From positions 42,377-106,376 of the forward strand of contig SLUK01000012.1 in NCBI GenBank assembly GCA_004340125.1: a DNA stretch of 64,000 bases. Reading direction: 5' to 3'. This DNA is from Harryflintia acetispora (lineage in GTDB: Bacteria; Bacillota; Clostridia; Oscillospirales; Ruminococcaceae). How positions within the stretch are numbered: the stretch's first letter is position 1; the number at the start of each line of letters is the position of its first letter. The position numbers and the translations under genes were made by a program. Under the pieces are notes generated by a model. It saw only the letters and a list, made by a program, of their open reading frames with translations, made no database searches and was not told where the DNA came from. Shown here piece after piece: positions 8,269 through 17,204 of the stretch.

Positions 8269-9116
8269 GCCGTAAGAAATCGCCTGCCTTCCGGGTGGTC
8301 TACACCCTGGCGATCATCTGCTTCGTCGCCTTTTCGCTGGGGCCGATCCTCTGGTCGTTCATCATGAGTATAACCCCCCAGTCCGAGATGCTCGCCAACT
8401 CCACCAATTTCTTTCCCAAGAACCCGACCTTCCAAAACTACATAAAGCTGATCGCCGACTCGGACCAGCAGGGCCTGCTCTTCCGCAAGGGACTCGTCAA
8501 TTCCATCAAGGCGGCCTTTTTGTCGCTGCTGCTGGGGATTCCCTTCGCCGTCTCGTTCGCATATCCGCTGGCGAGGATCAAGTTTAAGGGCGTCAAGCTG
8601 ATCCGCGACATCCTGCTGTTCACCATGGCCATCCCGGTCTTTGCGACCATCATCCCGCTGTACCGGCTGTTCGTCTCGCTGCAGCTGCTGGACAATCTCT
8701 TCGGGCTGGTGCTGGTCTATATCACCTCCTTTTTGCCGCTGACCGTCTGGCTGCTGATCAGCTACTTCGACACCCTGCCGCGGGAGCTGGAGGAGGCCGC
8801 CTATGTCGACGGATGCTCCCGCTTCGGGACGATGGTCCGGATCATCCTGCCCATCTCCTACCCGATCATCTTCGCCGCCTCCCTGATCGTCTTTCTGACG
8901 ACCTGGAACCAGTTCCAGATCCCGCTGATCCTGGCGCCCTCCCATGCGACCAAGCCGATCGCGGTGGTCGCCTCCGAATTCGTGACCAAGATCACGGTGG
9001 ACTACGGGCTGATGAACGCGGGGGGCATCCTCGCACTGATCCCGCCTTCGATCGTGGCGATCGTCTTCCGCAAGTTCCTGATCACCGGGATCGTCGGCGG
9101 CGCGACCAAGGGATAG
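8265..9116 (+). CDS. ABC sugar importer permease, MalG/UgpE type
   Basis: A 283-residue membrane permease with about six transmembrane segments and the EAA motif EEAAYVDGCSRFGTMVRIIL (about residues 178-198). It starts at GTG 8265, overlapping the upstream permease stop (GTGA), so translation is probably coupled. It forms the heterodimeric channel with the upstream MalF-type subunit, fed by the two binding lipoproteins. It is followed after 12 bases by a sugar kinase gene. Confidence 0.92.
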   Translation: MSRKKSPAFRVVYTLAIICFVAFSLGPILWSFIMSITPQSEMLANSTNFFPKNPTFQNYIKLIADSDQQGLLFRKGLVNSIKAAFLSLLLGIPFAVSFAYPLARIKFKGVKLIRDILLFTMAIPVFATIIPLYRLFVSLQLLDNLFGLVLVYITSFLPLTVWLLISYFDTLPRELEEAAYVDGCSRFGTMVRIILPISYPIIFAASLIVFLTTWNQFQIPLILAPSHATKPIAVVASEFVTKITVDYGLMNAGGILALIPPSIVAIVFRKFLITGIVGGATKG

Positions 9117-9128
9117 GGGGCGGATGGC

Positions 9129-10697
9129 ATGAACGGTACAATGACCGAGGTCCTGGCCGGGGTGGACATCGGCGGGACCAGCGTCAAGGTGCTCGTCTGC
9201 GACGCGCGCGGGCGCAAGGTCTGCTTACAGAAATCCTCGACCCTGCCCGCGTATCTGGGCACCGACGGCAAAACGCCGGACACCGGCCCCCAGCGCCGCT
9301 TCGACGGGGAGAAGCTCTGGTTCATCACGGCGCAGACGATCGCGCGGGCAATGAAGGAGCTGCCGCAGGGCTGCCGCCTGCGCTCCATCGCGGTGAGCAG
9401 CTGCGGGTGCACCGTGTTGCTGCTGGACGAGAAGGGGGAGCAGATCGACTTTTCGGTCTCCCCCGGGGAGCTCGCGCGCGAGGCCGCTTACTACGCCGGA
9501 TGCTTTACCAACCAGGAGTTCTGCGCGCGCACCGGCTACCCGCTGGAGGAGAACAATTCCGGCTTCCACATCAGTGCCTTCTGCCAGAGGGAGCAGGGGC
9601 ACAGGATCGCGCACGTCGTCTCGGTGGACGATTACATCGCCTACCGCCTGAGCGGGGAGATCACCCGCAACTACAGCACCGCGCTCTCCTGCGGCATGTG
9701 GGACTGGGGCGAGCGGGGGTGGCTTTCCCGCTTCCTCATGCGCACCGGCCTTCTAGAGGAGCAGCTGGGCACGCCGCTGGAGAGCGGCACCCCCATCGGC
9801 CCGGTCTGCCAGACGGCGCTCGAGGAAGCCTGCCTGCCCGACGGGGTGCTGGTGTGCACCGGCGGGCACGACTACGAGTGCGCCGCCTTCGCCTGCCACC
9901 CCCTGGTGGAGGGGAACCTCTTCTCGATCACCGGCACCATCGACATGCTCGCCTTTTTTCAGCGCGGGGAGCTGCCGGAGCCGATGGAGGAGTGCCGCCA
10001 CATCTGTGACCGGCATGTGATGCCCGGCGAGCACAGCAGCATGATCGAGACGCTGGGCGCCGTACAGACCGAGTGGCTGAAAAACAGGGTCGTGGCCGAC
10101 GAACAGTTCGGCTTCGCACTCGGCTGGGACGACTATTTTTCCCGCCTTGCGGGGCGCTATGGCGCGGACTTTCGCAGCACCGAGCTCTTCCTGCCCCGGG
10201 TGTTCGGCACCTATTTCCCATGGGTGGACCGCGACAGCCTCGGGATGTACGCGGGGCTTTCCAAGGATACCGATGCGTCCGCGCTGCTGCTGGCCACCGT
10301 CGAGGGGATGGCCTTTCAGACCAAGAAGATGGCGCATGTCCTCAAGGGGGATTTTTCGGCGCAGGACGCCGTGGTGATGGTGGGCGGGGGCAGCAAGGAC
10401 CCCACCTGGCTGCAGGTCAAGGCGGACATTTTGGGTAGCAGGCTCATCATCCCCGCGCTGCCCGAAGCCTCGGCGACGGGCGCGGCGCTGCTGGGCGGGG
10501 TGGGCTGCAAGGTTTTTGCCGGCCACCGTGAGGCGGCGCAGGCCTGCGAAGGGGCCATACGGCAGGAGGTCCTGCCGGACCCGCGGCGCAGCGCCTATTT
10601 CGGGGAAGTTTACCGGGAGGTTTACCTCCCGCTGGAGAGGACTATGAACGAGTTTGACAAAAAGAGGCTGCAAATCAATCAACGATACGAGAGGTGA
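9129..10697 (+). CDS. FGGY-family carbohydrate kinase
   Basis: A 522-residue sugar kinase of the xylulokinase/gluconokinase superfamily. The N-terminal phosphate-binding motif is GVDIGGTSVKVLV (residues about 10-22). The substrate region includes SVDDYIAYRLSGE, and a C-terminal ATP-binding glycine-rich stretch reads VMVGGGSKDPTWLQ. It would phosphorylate a sugar released in the cytoplasm after uptake by the adjacent importer. The substrate (ketose, aldonate or polyol) cannot be told from sequence. The start ATG at 9129 has a G-rich Shine-Dalgarno; ATG at 9141 is an alternative. Confidence 0.85.
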   Translation: MNGTMTEVLAGVDIGGTSVKVLVCDARGRKVCLQKSSTLPAYLGTDGKTPDTGPQRRFDGEKLWFITAQTIARAMKELPQGCRLRSIAVSSCGCTVLLLDEKGEQIDFSVSPGELAREAAYYAGCFTNQEFCARTGYPLEENNSGFHISAFCQREQGHRIAHVVSVDDYIAYRLSGEITRNYSTALSCGMWDWGERGWLSRFLMRTGLLEEQLGTPLESGTPIGPVCQTALEEACLPDGVLVCTGGHDYECAAFACHPLVEGNLFSITGTIDMLAFFQRGELPEPMEECRHICDRHVMPGEHSSMIETLGAVQTEWLKNRVVADEQFGFALGWDDYFSRLAGRYGADFRSTELFLPRVFGTYFPWVDRDSLGMYAGLSKDTDASALLLATVEGMAFQTKKMAHVLKGDFSAQDAVVMVGGGSKDPTWLQVKADILGSRLIIPALPEASATGAALLGGVGCKVFAGHREAAQACEGAIRQEVLPDPRRSAYFGEVYREVYLPLERTMNEFDKKRLQINQRYER

Positions 10698-10704
10698 CAG
10701 CGTT

Positions 10705-11973
10705 ATGAAAACGGTAAACTTCGGGGTCATCGGGGGAGGGAGCATCTTTTCCCCCGAGCTTGTGGACCTGATCGCCAAGGACATCGGCGCCTTCGGCAGG
10801 GTGAACATCCGCTTTATGGACGTCGACCAGGGCCGACAGGAGGTGGTGTGCGGGCTCTGCGAGCGGATCGCCAAAAAGAGCGGCGCCCCGATCAGCATCT
10901 CCTATGTGGACAGCTACGAGCAGGCACTCGAGGGGTGCGACTACATCCTGATCCAGTTTCGGATCGGGGGGGAGGACATGCGGATAGACGACGAACTGCT
11001 CGGGAAGAAATATAAGATCCCCTTTGTGGAAACGGTGTCGGTCTGCGGGATCGCCACCTTCCTGCGCACCTATTACGAGGCGGAGAAGCTGGCAAGGCTG
11101 ATCGTGGACAAAGCGCCGCAGGCCTGGGTGCTCAACTTTGCCAATCCCGCCGAGCTGGTGGCCCAGGCGCTCGCCGGGTGCGGGGTCAAAAAGGTGATCG
11201 GGGTGTGCAACGCCTCGACACGGCTGATCGGCTTTTTGAAGGAGAAGTTTCACTTCGGCGACGAGGACGACTACTTCATGACCTGGCGGGGGCTCAACCA
11301 CCTGACGGTGGTGGACTCCTTCCAGCTGCGCGGGAAGGAAATCCTGCCCGAGATACTCCGCGATATGCAGGACTATGAGAGTGACCGCACCCCCTTCCCG
11401 GCGGAGCTTTGCCGGGAGCTCGGGTTTTTGCCCAACCAGTACTTCCAGTATTATTTCCTCGAACGCGAGCTGATCGGCAAGGAGCAGCAGGCTGCTCAAG
11501 TGCGTTCCCAGCTGGTCAAGGAGATCAACGGCGAGCTGCTGGCGGAATACAAGACGGCCGACTTTGTGCCCGAGGCGCTGACGAGGCGGGGCGGCTACGG
11601 CTATTCCCGCACGGTGGTCGAGGCGATCCGCTCGCTGCACACGGGGGACCGGCGGACCCATTACCTGGTCACTGAAAACCGGGGCGCCATCCCCGAGCTG
11701 CCCTATAAGGGCTTTGTCGAGGCGCCCTGCGTCGTCGGAAAGAATATGGTGCGCCCGATCGCCTGCGGCAGGCTGCCCGCGGCGGCGGCCCCGCTGATCA
11801 GCACGATGAAGGCGTTTGAAACCGAGCTGATCGCCGCGGCCAAGGAGCGCAGCCGCACGCGGCTGCTGCGCTGCATGATGATCCATCCGCTGATCGGCGA
11901 CTACCGGATCGCGCAGCCGCTGCTTGAGGACATCCTCTCGCACAACGCCCCCTATCTGCCCGAGTTTCACTGA
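10705..11973 (+). CDS. Glycoside hydrolase family 4 enzyme (NAD- and Mn-dependent)
   Basis: A 422-residue family 4 glycosidase. These enzymes use NAD+ and a divalent metal to cleave sugars by a redox-elimination route. Visible features are the NAD-binding start NFGVIGGGSIFSPELV, the metal-region Cys168-Asn169 in VIGVCNAS and His199 in WRGLNHL. Members often act on 6-phospho-glycosides. The segment around residue 110 (ETVSVCGIATFLRTY) departs from the usual GxGG form, so specificity may be unusual. ATG at 10705 is chosen because the upstream in-frame ATG at 10654 lies inside the kinase gene. Confidence 0.85.
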   Translation: MKTVNFGVIGGGSIFSPELVDLIAKDIGAFGRVNIRFMDVDQGRQEVVCGLCERIAKKSGAPISISYVDSYEQALEGCDYILIQFRIGGEDMRIDDELLGKKYKIPFVETVSVCGIATFLRTYYEAEKLARLIVDKAPQAWVLNFANPAELVAQALAGCGVKKVIGVCNASTRLIGFLKEKFHFGDEDDYFMTWRGLNHLTVVDSFQLRGKEILPEILRDMQDYESDRTPFPAELCRELGFLPNQYFQYYFLERELIGKEQQAAQVRSQLVKEINGELLAEYKTADFVPEALTRRGGYGYSRTVVEAIRSLHTGDRRTHYLVTENRGAIPELPYKGFVEAPCVVGKNMVRPIACGRLPAAAAPLISTMKAFETELIAAAKERSRTRLLRCMMIHPLIGDYRIAQPLLEDILSHNAPYLPEFH

Positions 11974-11987
11974 GCGGAGGCGTGGAA

Positions 11988-13190
11988 ATGAAAAAATCCG
12001 ATCTCGACCGGGTGTATGACCGCTCCGGCACCCAGTGTATCAAATGGGAGCACCTTCCGCCCGATGCGCCCGAGGGCGCGCTGCCGCTCTGGGTGGCGGA
12101 CATGGATTTCCCCTGCGCGCAGCCCATCCTGGACGCGCTCCATGAGCGGATCGAGCAGAAAATATTCGGTTACACCGAGTACGACACCCCGGCGTGTAAG
12201 GGGGCGGTCACCGGCTGGTTTCGCCGCCGGTTCGGCTGGGAGATCGACCCCGCTCATATCTTCTTTTCCCCCGCCGTCATCCCGGCGATGGCTTATTTCA
12301 TCGACGCGCTGACAGCCCCCGGGGACGGGGTTTTGATCCAGCGCCCGGTGTACTATCCCTTCACCAACATCATCCTCGGCGGCGGGCGGCGGGTGGTCAA
12401 CAACCCCCTGCGCTACCGCGGCGGGGCCTATGAAATGGACTTCGGGGACCTCGAGCGAAAGCTCGCCGATCCCGGCACCAAGGGGATGATCCTCTGCAGC
12501 CCGCACAATCCGGTCGGCCGGGTCTGGAGCGAGGAGGAGCTGCGGGAGGTGGTGCGCCTTTGCAGCCGGTACGGCAGGTGGATCCTCGCCGACGAAATCC
12601 ACTGCGACCTGGTGCGCCGCGAGGAGCGGCACCATCCGATCCTCAAGGTCTGTCCCGAATATGCCGATCATATCGTCGTCTGCACCGCGCCGACCAAGTC
12701 CTTCAACCTCGCCGGGCTGCAGGTTTCCAACATCATCATCCCCGGCGCCGCCTTCCAGGAGGTCTGGCGGCGGCAGGCCGAAGCGCGCTTTGCCATCTCG
12801 ACCGACAACCCGCTGGGGTTCGCCGCGATGGCCGCCGCTTATAACCGGTGCGAGGACTGGCTGGACACGGTCAACGAATACATCGACGACAACATCCGCT
12901 TTGCGCGGGAGTACCTCGAAAAGCGCCTGCCGAAAGCGGTGATGGTAAAAGCCCAGGGCACTTATCTCATCTGGGTCGACCTGCGCGCCTACTGCGCCGA
13001 CAGCAAGCGCCTGCGCGAGCTGATGGTCCGCCGCGCCGGGGTGGTGCTCGACGAGGGGGACATCTTCGGAAAGGAGGGGAGCGGCTTCGAGCGGATCAAC
13101 GCCGCCTGTCCGCGCTGCGTCCTCGCCGGGTGCCTCGAGCGGATGGCCGGGGCGCTCAATGAGGGATCGCTGCTTATAAGTTCCTCCTGA
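11988..13190 (+). CDS. PLP-dependent aminotransferase of the PatB/MalY (cystathionine beta-lyase) type
   Basis: A 400-residue fold-type I PLP enzyme. The PLP lysine is in TAPTKSFNLAGLQ (about residue 236), and the start LDRVYDRSGTQCIKWE with LPLWVADMDF is diagnostic of the PatB/MalY group (C-S beta-lyase or aminotransferase). Substrate-carboxylate Arg is expected in the C-terminal part. ATG at 11988 has GGAGG seven bases upstream; GTG at 11982 would be only one base from it. It ends the first sugar operon. MalY proteins can also moonlight as regulators of sugar operons, but that is not shown here. Confidence 0.85.
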   Translation: MKKSDLDRVYDRSGTQCIKWEHLPPDAPEGALPLWVADMDFPCAQPILDALHERIEQKIFGYTEYDTPACKGAVTGWFRRRFGWEIDPAHIFFSPAVIPAMAYFIDALTAPGDGVLIQRPVYYPFTNIILGGGRRVVNNPLRYRGGAYEMDFGDLERKLADPGTKGMILCSPHNPVGRVWSEEELREVVRLCSRYGRWILADEIHCDLVRREERHHPILKVCPEYADHIVVCTAPTKSFNLAGLQVSNIIIPGAAFQEVWRRQAEARFAISTDNPLGFAAMAAAYNRCEDWLDTVNEYIDDNIRFAREYLEKRLPKAVMVKAQGTYLIWVDLRAYCADSKRLRELMVRRAGVVLDEGDIFGKEGSGFERINAACPRCVLAGCLERMAGALNEGSLLISSS

Positions 13191-13197
13191 CAATATG

Positions 13198-13244
13198 TGC
13201 CGCGCCCCGCCGCAGCAAAAGCTGCGGCGGGGCGCGGCATTTTC
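13198..13244 (+). terminator. Intrinsic terminator after the first sugar operon
   Basis: A 19-bp perfect stem (13198-13216 with 13221-13239), loop AAAA, is followed by TTTT. Confidence 0.85.
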
Positions 13245-13289
13245 CCGGGAGGCTATGTGCCCGGCGGCGGGCGGAGCCGGGAAAAGAAA

Positions 13290-13325
13290 GACCGTTAGCA
13301 TAGTCTGCTAACGGTCGTCTTTTTG
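13290..13325 (+). terminator. Second stem-loop with T-run, or attenuator
   Basis: GACCGTTAGCA (13290-13300) pairs with TGCTAACGGTC (13306-13316), followed by GTCTTTTTG. It lies about 180 bp before the next gene, so it could be a back-up terminator or a leader attenuator. The rest of 13191-13498 shows only an A/T-rich stretch with TTTTGTTC and GAACAAAA arms (about 13320-13364) and no gene. Confidence 0.6.
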
Positions 13326-13498
13326 TTCTGTTTTCGCGGGCGGTTCGAGCACTGCGAACAAAATTCCCGCCTTTGTCCTAATTATATCCTGTTCTGGCGA
13401 ATTTTGCAAGGAAAAGGGACGGCTTTTTTTCTGCTCCCCCGGGGCGGGCGGCCGCAAGCAGACTATTCTGCTGGTCTTTCTTATTTGGGGGAGACGAG

Positions 13499-14833
13499 AT
13501 GAAGAAAAAATGGAAAATAGCCATGCTCGCCGCCGCGCTCACCCTGCTGCTGGCTTCCGGCGCGGGGGCCGCGCAGGAGGAGGGGGTGAGTGTGCAGGTG
13601 CGGGACGGCTACAGCTGCGCTTACGGGATCGACGTCCCCTTTACCCGCTCGCCGCGCACGCGGGAATACACCTTCACCGTCTATCCCGGCGAGACGGCAT
13701 ACGGGGAGCCGGAGGTGACGGCGGACGTGACCATCGAGCCCGCGGGCACGTCCACCGTCCACCTGCCGCTGCGCTACGACCCGGTCGCGCCGAGCAGCTG
13801 GACGCTGACGGTGGCCGCCCATGTGGAGGAACAGCGCACGGGGCTGGACCGGGAGGCTTCGTTTACCAAGACCTTCACCACCCGGCCCACCTGCGGGTGC
13901 GCGGTCGGGACAAAGGGGGCCTTCTACGCGGGGGACGGCAGCGGGGGCAGCCCCTTCCGGGTGGCCACGCCCGACCAGCTCAATCATGTGCGGGTGCACA
14001 ACGAACGCTGCTACCGGCAGATCGCCGACCTCGATTTTGCGGGCTGGGGGGATTTTGCGCCCATCTGGCCCAACGCGGCGCTCAGCGCCAACCATGCCGT
14101 GGCGTACGGCGGGTTTATCGGCACCTATGACGGGGGCGGGCATATCTTAAAAAACCTGCATGTCGTCAGCGCGCCGCTGGGACCGGTTTACAGCCTCCCC
14201 GACTACGACGGCTACACCACCTCGCTCTTCGTGGGCCGGGATATGAAGCTCTATAACCTCGGGATGGATGCGAGCTGCACGGTGGTGAGCAAGGAGGTGT
14301 ATATCGGCTCCCTGGTCAGCTCCCCGGGCATGATGGACAGCGTCGTTGAGATCGAGCGCTGCTACAGCGCGGCGGCCCTCACAGTCCCGGAGGGCTACAC
14401 CAATTATGCCGGCGGCGTGGTCGGGCTGGTGACCGGGCGGGTCCTTATGAAGGACTGCTTCTTTGCGGGGAGCCTGTATTCCCCCAAGCGCTGCAGCGGG
14501 CTGATGGACCAGGTGCATGACGGCACCTCCTCCCTGTCGGACAGCTACAACATCGGCAGTATCGTGGGCAGCGCCGCCAGCCGCGACGGCCTGTGGAGCT
14601 ACGCCTATGATCATACCGTCCCCACCGCCGCCAGCTTCTCGGTGAGCACCTGGCCGACCGTGCACGGGACCAACCTGGCGCTGTCCGGCTTTTCGGCGCC
14701 GGGCACCTTCTCCGCCTGGGATTTCGATTCGGTCTGGCGGATGGGCGAGGTGACCCGCCGCACCAGCGCCGGCGGCACCGAAACGGTCCAGGCCCCGGTG
14801 CTGCGCGTCTTCGACCACCCGCTCGATTCGTGA
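13499..14833 (+). CDS. Secreted protein with GLUG-like beta-solenoid repeats
   Basis: A 444-residue exported protein. A Sec signal peptide (MKKKWKIAMLAAALTLLLA, cleavage near ASGAGAA) precedes an Ig-like stretch rich in Thr/Val (about 30-135). From about residue 150 come GLUG-type repeats, for example GGSPFRVATPDQLNHV, YGGFIGTYDGGGHILKNL and YAGGVVGLVTGRVLMKDC, as in bacterial surface and IgA-protease-associated proteins. No LPxTG or membrane anchor is seen, so it may be released. It is a lone gene between terminators with a GGGGGAGA ribosome-binding site. Its function is unknown. Confidence 0.7.
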   Translation: MKKKWKIAMLAAALTLLLASGAGAAQEEGVSVQVRDGYSCAYGIDVPFTRSPRTREYTFTVYPGETAYGEPEVTADVTIEPAGTSTVHLPLRYDPVAPSSWTLTVAAHVEEQRTGLDREASFTKTFTTRPTCGCAVGTKGAFYAGDGSGGSPFRVATPDQLNHVRVHNERCYRQIADLDFAGWGDFAPIWPNAALSANHAVAYGGFIGTYDGGGHILKNLHVVSAPLGPVYSLPDYDGYTTSLFVGRDMKLYNLGMDASCTVVSKEVYIGSLVSSPGMMDSVVEIERCYSAAALTVPEGYTNYAGGVVGLVTGRVLMKDCFFAGSLYSPKRCSGLMDQVHDGTSSLSDSYNIGSIVGSAASRDGLWSYAYDHTVPTAASFSVSTWPTVHGTNLALSGFSAPGTFSAWDFDSVWRMGEVTRRTSAGGTETVQAPVLRVFDHPLDS

Positions 14834-14843
14834 TATGTTTGCA

Positions 14844-14876
14844 GGTCCCCGAAGCCTTCGGGGACCTTAAATTTTT
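14844..14876 (+). terminator. Intrinsic terminator after the GLUG-like gene
   Basis: GGTCCCCGAAG (14844-14854) pairs with CTTCGGGGACC (14856-14866), followed by a T-rich tract. Confidence 0.8.
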
Positions 14877-14878
14877 GC

Positions 14879-14907
14879 TTGCAATTTTGATGGCGCGGGG
14901 GTAATAT
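14879..14907 (+). promoter_or_regulatory. Promoter of the amidohydrolase gene
   Basis: TTGCAA at 14879-14884, a 17-nt spacer and TAATAT at 14902-14907. Confidence 0.55.
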
Positions 14908-14946
14908 ATGGGTGAAATGTTATAACAAACAAAGGGGTGGAAGAAA

Positions 14947-15981
14947 ATGTTGCTGAAGGAATACCAACCGAGGAGTGAGCTGGTCCTAAAGGAGACCTAT
15001 GTGGAGAAGCCCGCCTTCCCGGTCTACGACTGCCACACGCACTGGGGGAAGCTGATGATGGGGGACGGCTACACCGAGCTGTATGACACGGCGGCGGCGG
15101 TGACTTCCCTGCGCGAAAAGGGGATCCAGGCGGTGGTCAATCTGGACGGCTTCGACTTTGACGAGCTGGACAAGATGAAGCGAAAGATCGCGGGCCAGGA
15201 GGACTTTTTCCTCAATTTCGGCAACGTCGACGTCTCCCGGCTCGACGAGCCGGACTTCGGAGACTATGTCAAAAGCAGTCTGCGCTACGGCGTTTCACAG
15301 GGGATCAGAGGGCTCAAGTTCTGGAAGCCGATCGGCCTTGGGATCAAGGACGGCAGCGGGAAGTATATCACACCGGATGACGAGCGGCTGCGCGTGATCT
15401 GGGAGGAAGCCGCCCGCTATTCGTTGCCCATCCTGTTCCACATCGCCGACCCGCCGGCCTTCTTCAGGCCGATCGACCGCTTCAACGAGCGTCTTGAAGA
15501 GCTTGGGGAGCATCCCGACTGGTCGTTCTGCAATCCCGAGCTGTACTCCTTCGAGCAGCTCATGGAGATGCAGCAGAACCTTCTGCGCAAAAACCCTGAC
15601 ACCACCTTTATCATCGCGCACGCCGGCTCCTATTCCGAAAATCTTTTGCAGGTGGCGCAGTGGCTGGAGGAATTCCCGAATATGCGCATAGATATCGCCG
15701 CGCGGATCGGGGATCTCAGCCGCCAGCCCTATACCGCCCGCCGCTTCTGCATAAAATACTCCAAGCGGATTTTCTTCGGGACTGACTTCCATCCCGTCGA
15801 ATCGCCGGACAGCTACAACATCTACTACCGGATTCTGGAGACCGACGACGAGTATTTTGACTACAGCCTGTCCCCGACCGGCGGCCAGGGCCGCTTCAAG
15901 GCCTACGGGCTCTACCTGCCCCGGGAGACGCTCGAGGACATCTACTGCGGGAACTTTAAACGCCTGTTCCACATTTCTTAA
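14947..15981 (+). CDS. Amidohydrolase family protein
   Basis: A 344-residue TIM-barrel metal-dependent hydrolase or decarboxylase. The N-terminal metal motif is DCHTHWGK (about residues 28-35). Further histidines occur in ILFHIADPP and FIIAHAGSY, and the catalytic aspartate is intact in IFFGTDFHP (about 280). It is longer than the paralogue at 1642 and keeps the Asp which that one lacks. It stands alone with its own promoter and a shared terminator downstream. It probably acts on a product of the surrounding sugar pathway; the substrate is unknown. Confidence 0.8.
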   Translation: MLLKEYQPRSELVLKETYVEKPAFPVYDCHTHWGKLMMGDGYTELYDTAAAVTSLREKGIQAVVNLDGFDFDELDKMKRKIAGQEDFFLNFGNVDVSRLDEPDFGDYVKSSLRYGVSQGIRGLKFWKPIGLGIKDGSGKYITPDDERLRVIWEEAARYSLPILFHIADPPAFFRPIDRFNERLEELGEHPDWSFCNPELYSFEQLMEMQQNLLRKNPDTTFIIAHAGSYSENLLQVAQWLEEFPNMRIDIAARIGDLSRQPYTARRFCIKYSKRIFFGTDFHPVESPDSYNIYYRILETDDEYFDYSLSPTGGQGRFKAYGLYLPRETLEDIYCGNFKRLFHIS

Positions 15982-16005
15982 AAATACATAGACCGACCGA
16001 CAGAA

Positions 16006-16046
16006 AAAGCGGCCCCGGCGCTGGAAACGAGCGCGGGGGCCGCTTT
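16006..16046. terminator. Bidirectional intrinsic terminator
   Basis: An imperfect 17-bp stem (AAAGCGGCCCCGGCGCT with its near-complement ending GGCCGCTTT) lies between the convergent amidohydrolase and DeoR genes. Confidence 0.75.
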
Positions 16047-16060
16047 GGCTTTCGGTTTTC

Positions 16061-16873
16061 TTATTTTGCCTGTTCGGGTGGCGGGGCGCTGGCGTAGGAC
16101 GGCCCGCACAGCTCGAGGTTGCACCCCGCCTCGCGCAGATCGCCCGCCAGCGACTGGGGCAGGCCGGAGTCGATGAGCAGCGCATCCACCTCCTGAAAGC
16201 GCAGCAGGGTCGCGAGCCCGTCCTGGTAGAGCTTCTGATGGTGGGCCATGGCGACGGTGCGGTCGGCGCATTCGCGAAAGCTGCGGTACTGGGGCAGGTG
16301 CGAAAAGTCGTCGGTCATCAGCCCGTGGCGCACGCTGATGGCCTTGGCGCCGGTGAAAAAGGTGTTGATCCTGAAGTGGGCGGCGTTGTCGCTGGTGAAG
16401 AAGCCGTAGGTGCATTGCTCGGAGGCGTTGAGGATGCCGCCCAGCAGGATGAGCTGGATGTTCTCTTCGTACATCAGGGCGTTCTGCACCAGCAGGGAAT
16501 CGGTGAGCACGGTCAGATGCTGGAAATCCTTCAGCAGCGGGCAGAGCTCGAGCACCGTGGAACCGGCGGAAAGCAGGATGGTGTCCCCCTCATGGATGTA
16601 TTGCAGCGCCCTGCGGGCGATCGCTTCCTTCTCGGCGTGCGATTCCTGCGAGCGCCGCAGCACCGGGGGCTCGGGCCGGTTGCTGCGCAGGATCATGGCG
16701 CCTCCCCGGAACCGGCGGATGTATTTTTTCCCCTCCAGGGTCATCAGTACCCGCCTGGCGGTGCTCTCGCTGATCGAGAGGTATTCGCAGAGCCGCTCGG
16801 TGCTCACACTGCCCTGCTCCTCAATAAGGGCGAGGACCTTCTTTTGCCGTTCGCTGAGTTTTTTGCCGTCCAT
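16061..16873 (-). CDS. DeoR-family transcriptional regulator
   Basis: A 270-residue repressor. The N-terminal helix-turn-helix (residues about 5-60) contains SVSTERLCEYLSISESTARRV, and IRRFRGGAMIL follows in the usual place. The C-terminal DeoR sensor domain shows DTILLSAGSTVLEL, the phosphosugar-binding loop region. ATG at 16873 is the chosen start; GTG at 16885 is possible. It is divergent from the second sugar operon at 17205, whose leader contains palindromes suited to a DeoR protein, so it is the likely regulator. DeoR proteins generally respond to phosphorylated sugar intermediates. Confidence 0.87.
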   Translation of the reverse strand: MDGKKLSERQKKVLALIEEQGSVSTERLCEYLSISESTARRVLMTLEGKKYIRRFRGGAMILRSNRPEPPVLRRSQESHAEKEAIARRALQYIHEGDTILLSAGSTVLELCPLLKDFQHLTVLTDSLLVQNALMYEENIQLILLGGILNASEQCTYGFFTSDNAAHFRINTFFTGAKAISVRHGLMTDDFSHLPQYRSFRECADRTVAMAHHQKLYQDGLATLLRFQEVDALLIDSGLPQSLAGDLREAGCNLELCGPSYASAPPPEQAK

Positions 16874-16905
16874 GCCGTTGCCCACCTTTTCGCTTACTTA
16901 CCTTT

Positions 16906-16934
16906 ATTCTATAACAGAAAGATGGGAAAATCAA
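16906..16934 (-). promoter_or_regulatory. Promoter of the DeoR regulator gene
   Basis: On the minus strand, TTGATT (16934-16929), a 17-nt spacer and TAGAAT (16911-16906). Confidence 0.5.
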
Positions 16935-16987
16935 GAAAATGACGGAAATCGCGCAACTTTTTCGATTGGTTTGACCGGAAATATGAA

Positions 16988-17117
16988 GTCAAATGGTAAT
17001 TTGACAAGAAACTGCAAAAAGAAACGCGATATTTTAGAAAAATTAAATAGAAACACCTATTGACTTTCTGGATTTTGATGTGATACAATCAAACTAAACC
17101 AAGAAAATGATTGGTTT
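16988..17117. promoter_or_regulatory. Regulatory leader of the second sugar operon: promoter and two palindromes
   Basis: The 331-bp AT-rich divergent gap holds a promoter, TTGACT (17060-17065), 18-nt spacer, TACAAT (17084-17089). A palindrome GTCAAAT-GGTA-ATTTGAC sits at 16988-17005, and an inverted repeat AAACCAA-N8-TTGGTTT at 17096-17117, just downstream of the -10. Either could be an operator for the divergent DeoR regulator. Confidence 0.5.
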
Positions 17118-17204
17118 CAGTCGAAAATAAAAGGAAACACCGACATCAATTGACTGAAAACGGTCAAAATATGGAAAACAAACCAACTAAAAGGAGGAAA
17201 TGTC

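Noticed and set aside
13330..13365. Possible tRNA-like segment (GGTTCGAGCAC)
   Set aside because: Only a T-loop-like heptamer is present; no acceptor stem, D arm or anticodon arm can be built.
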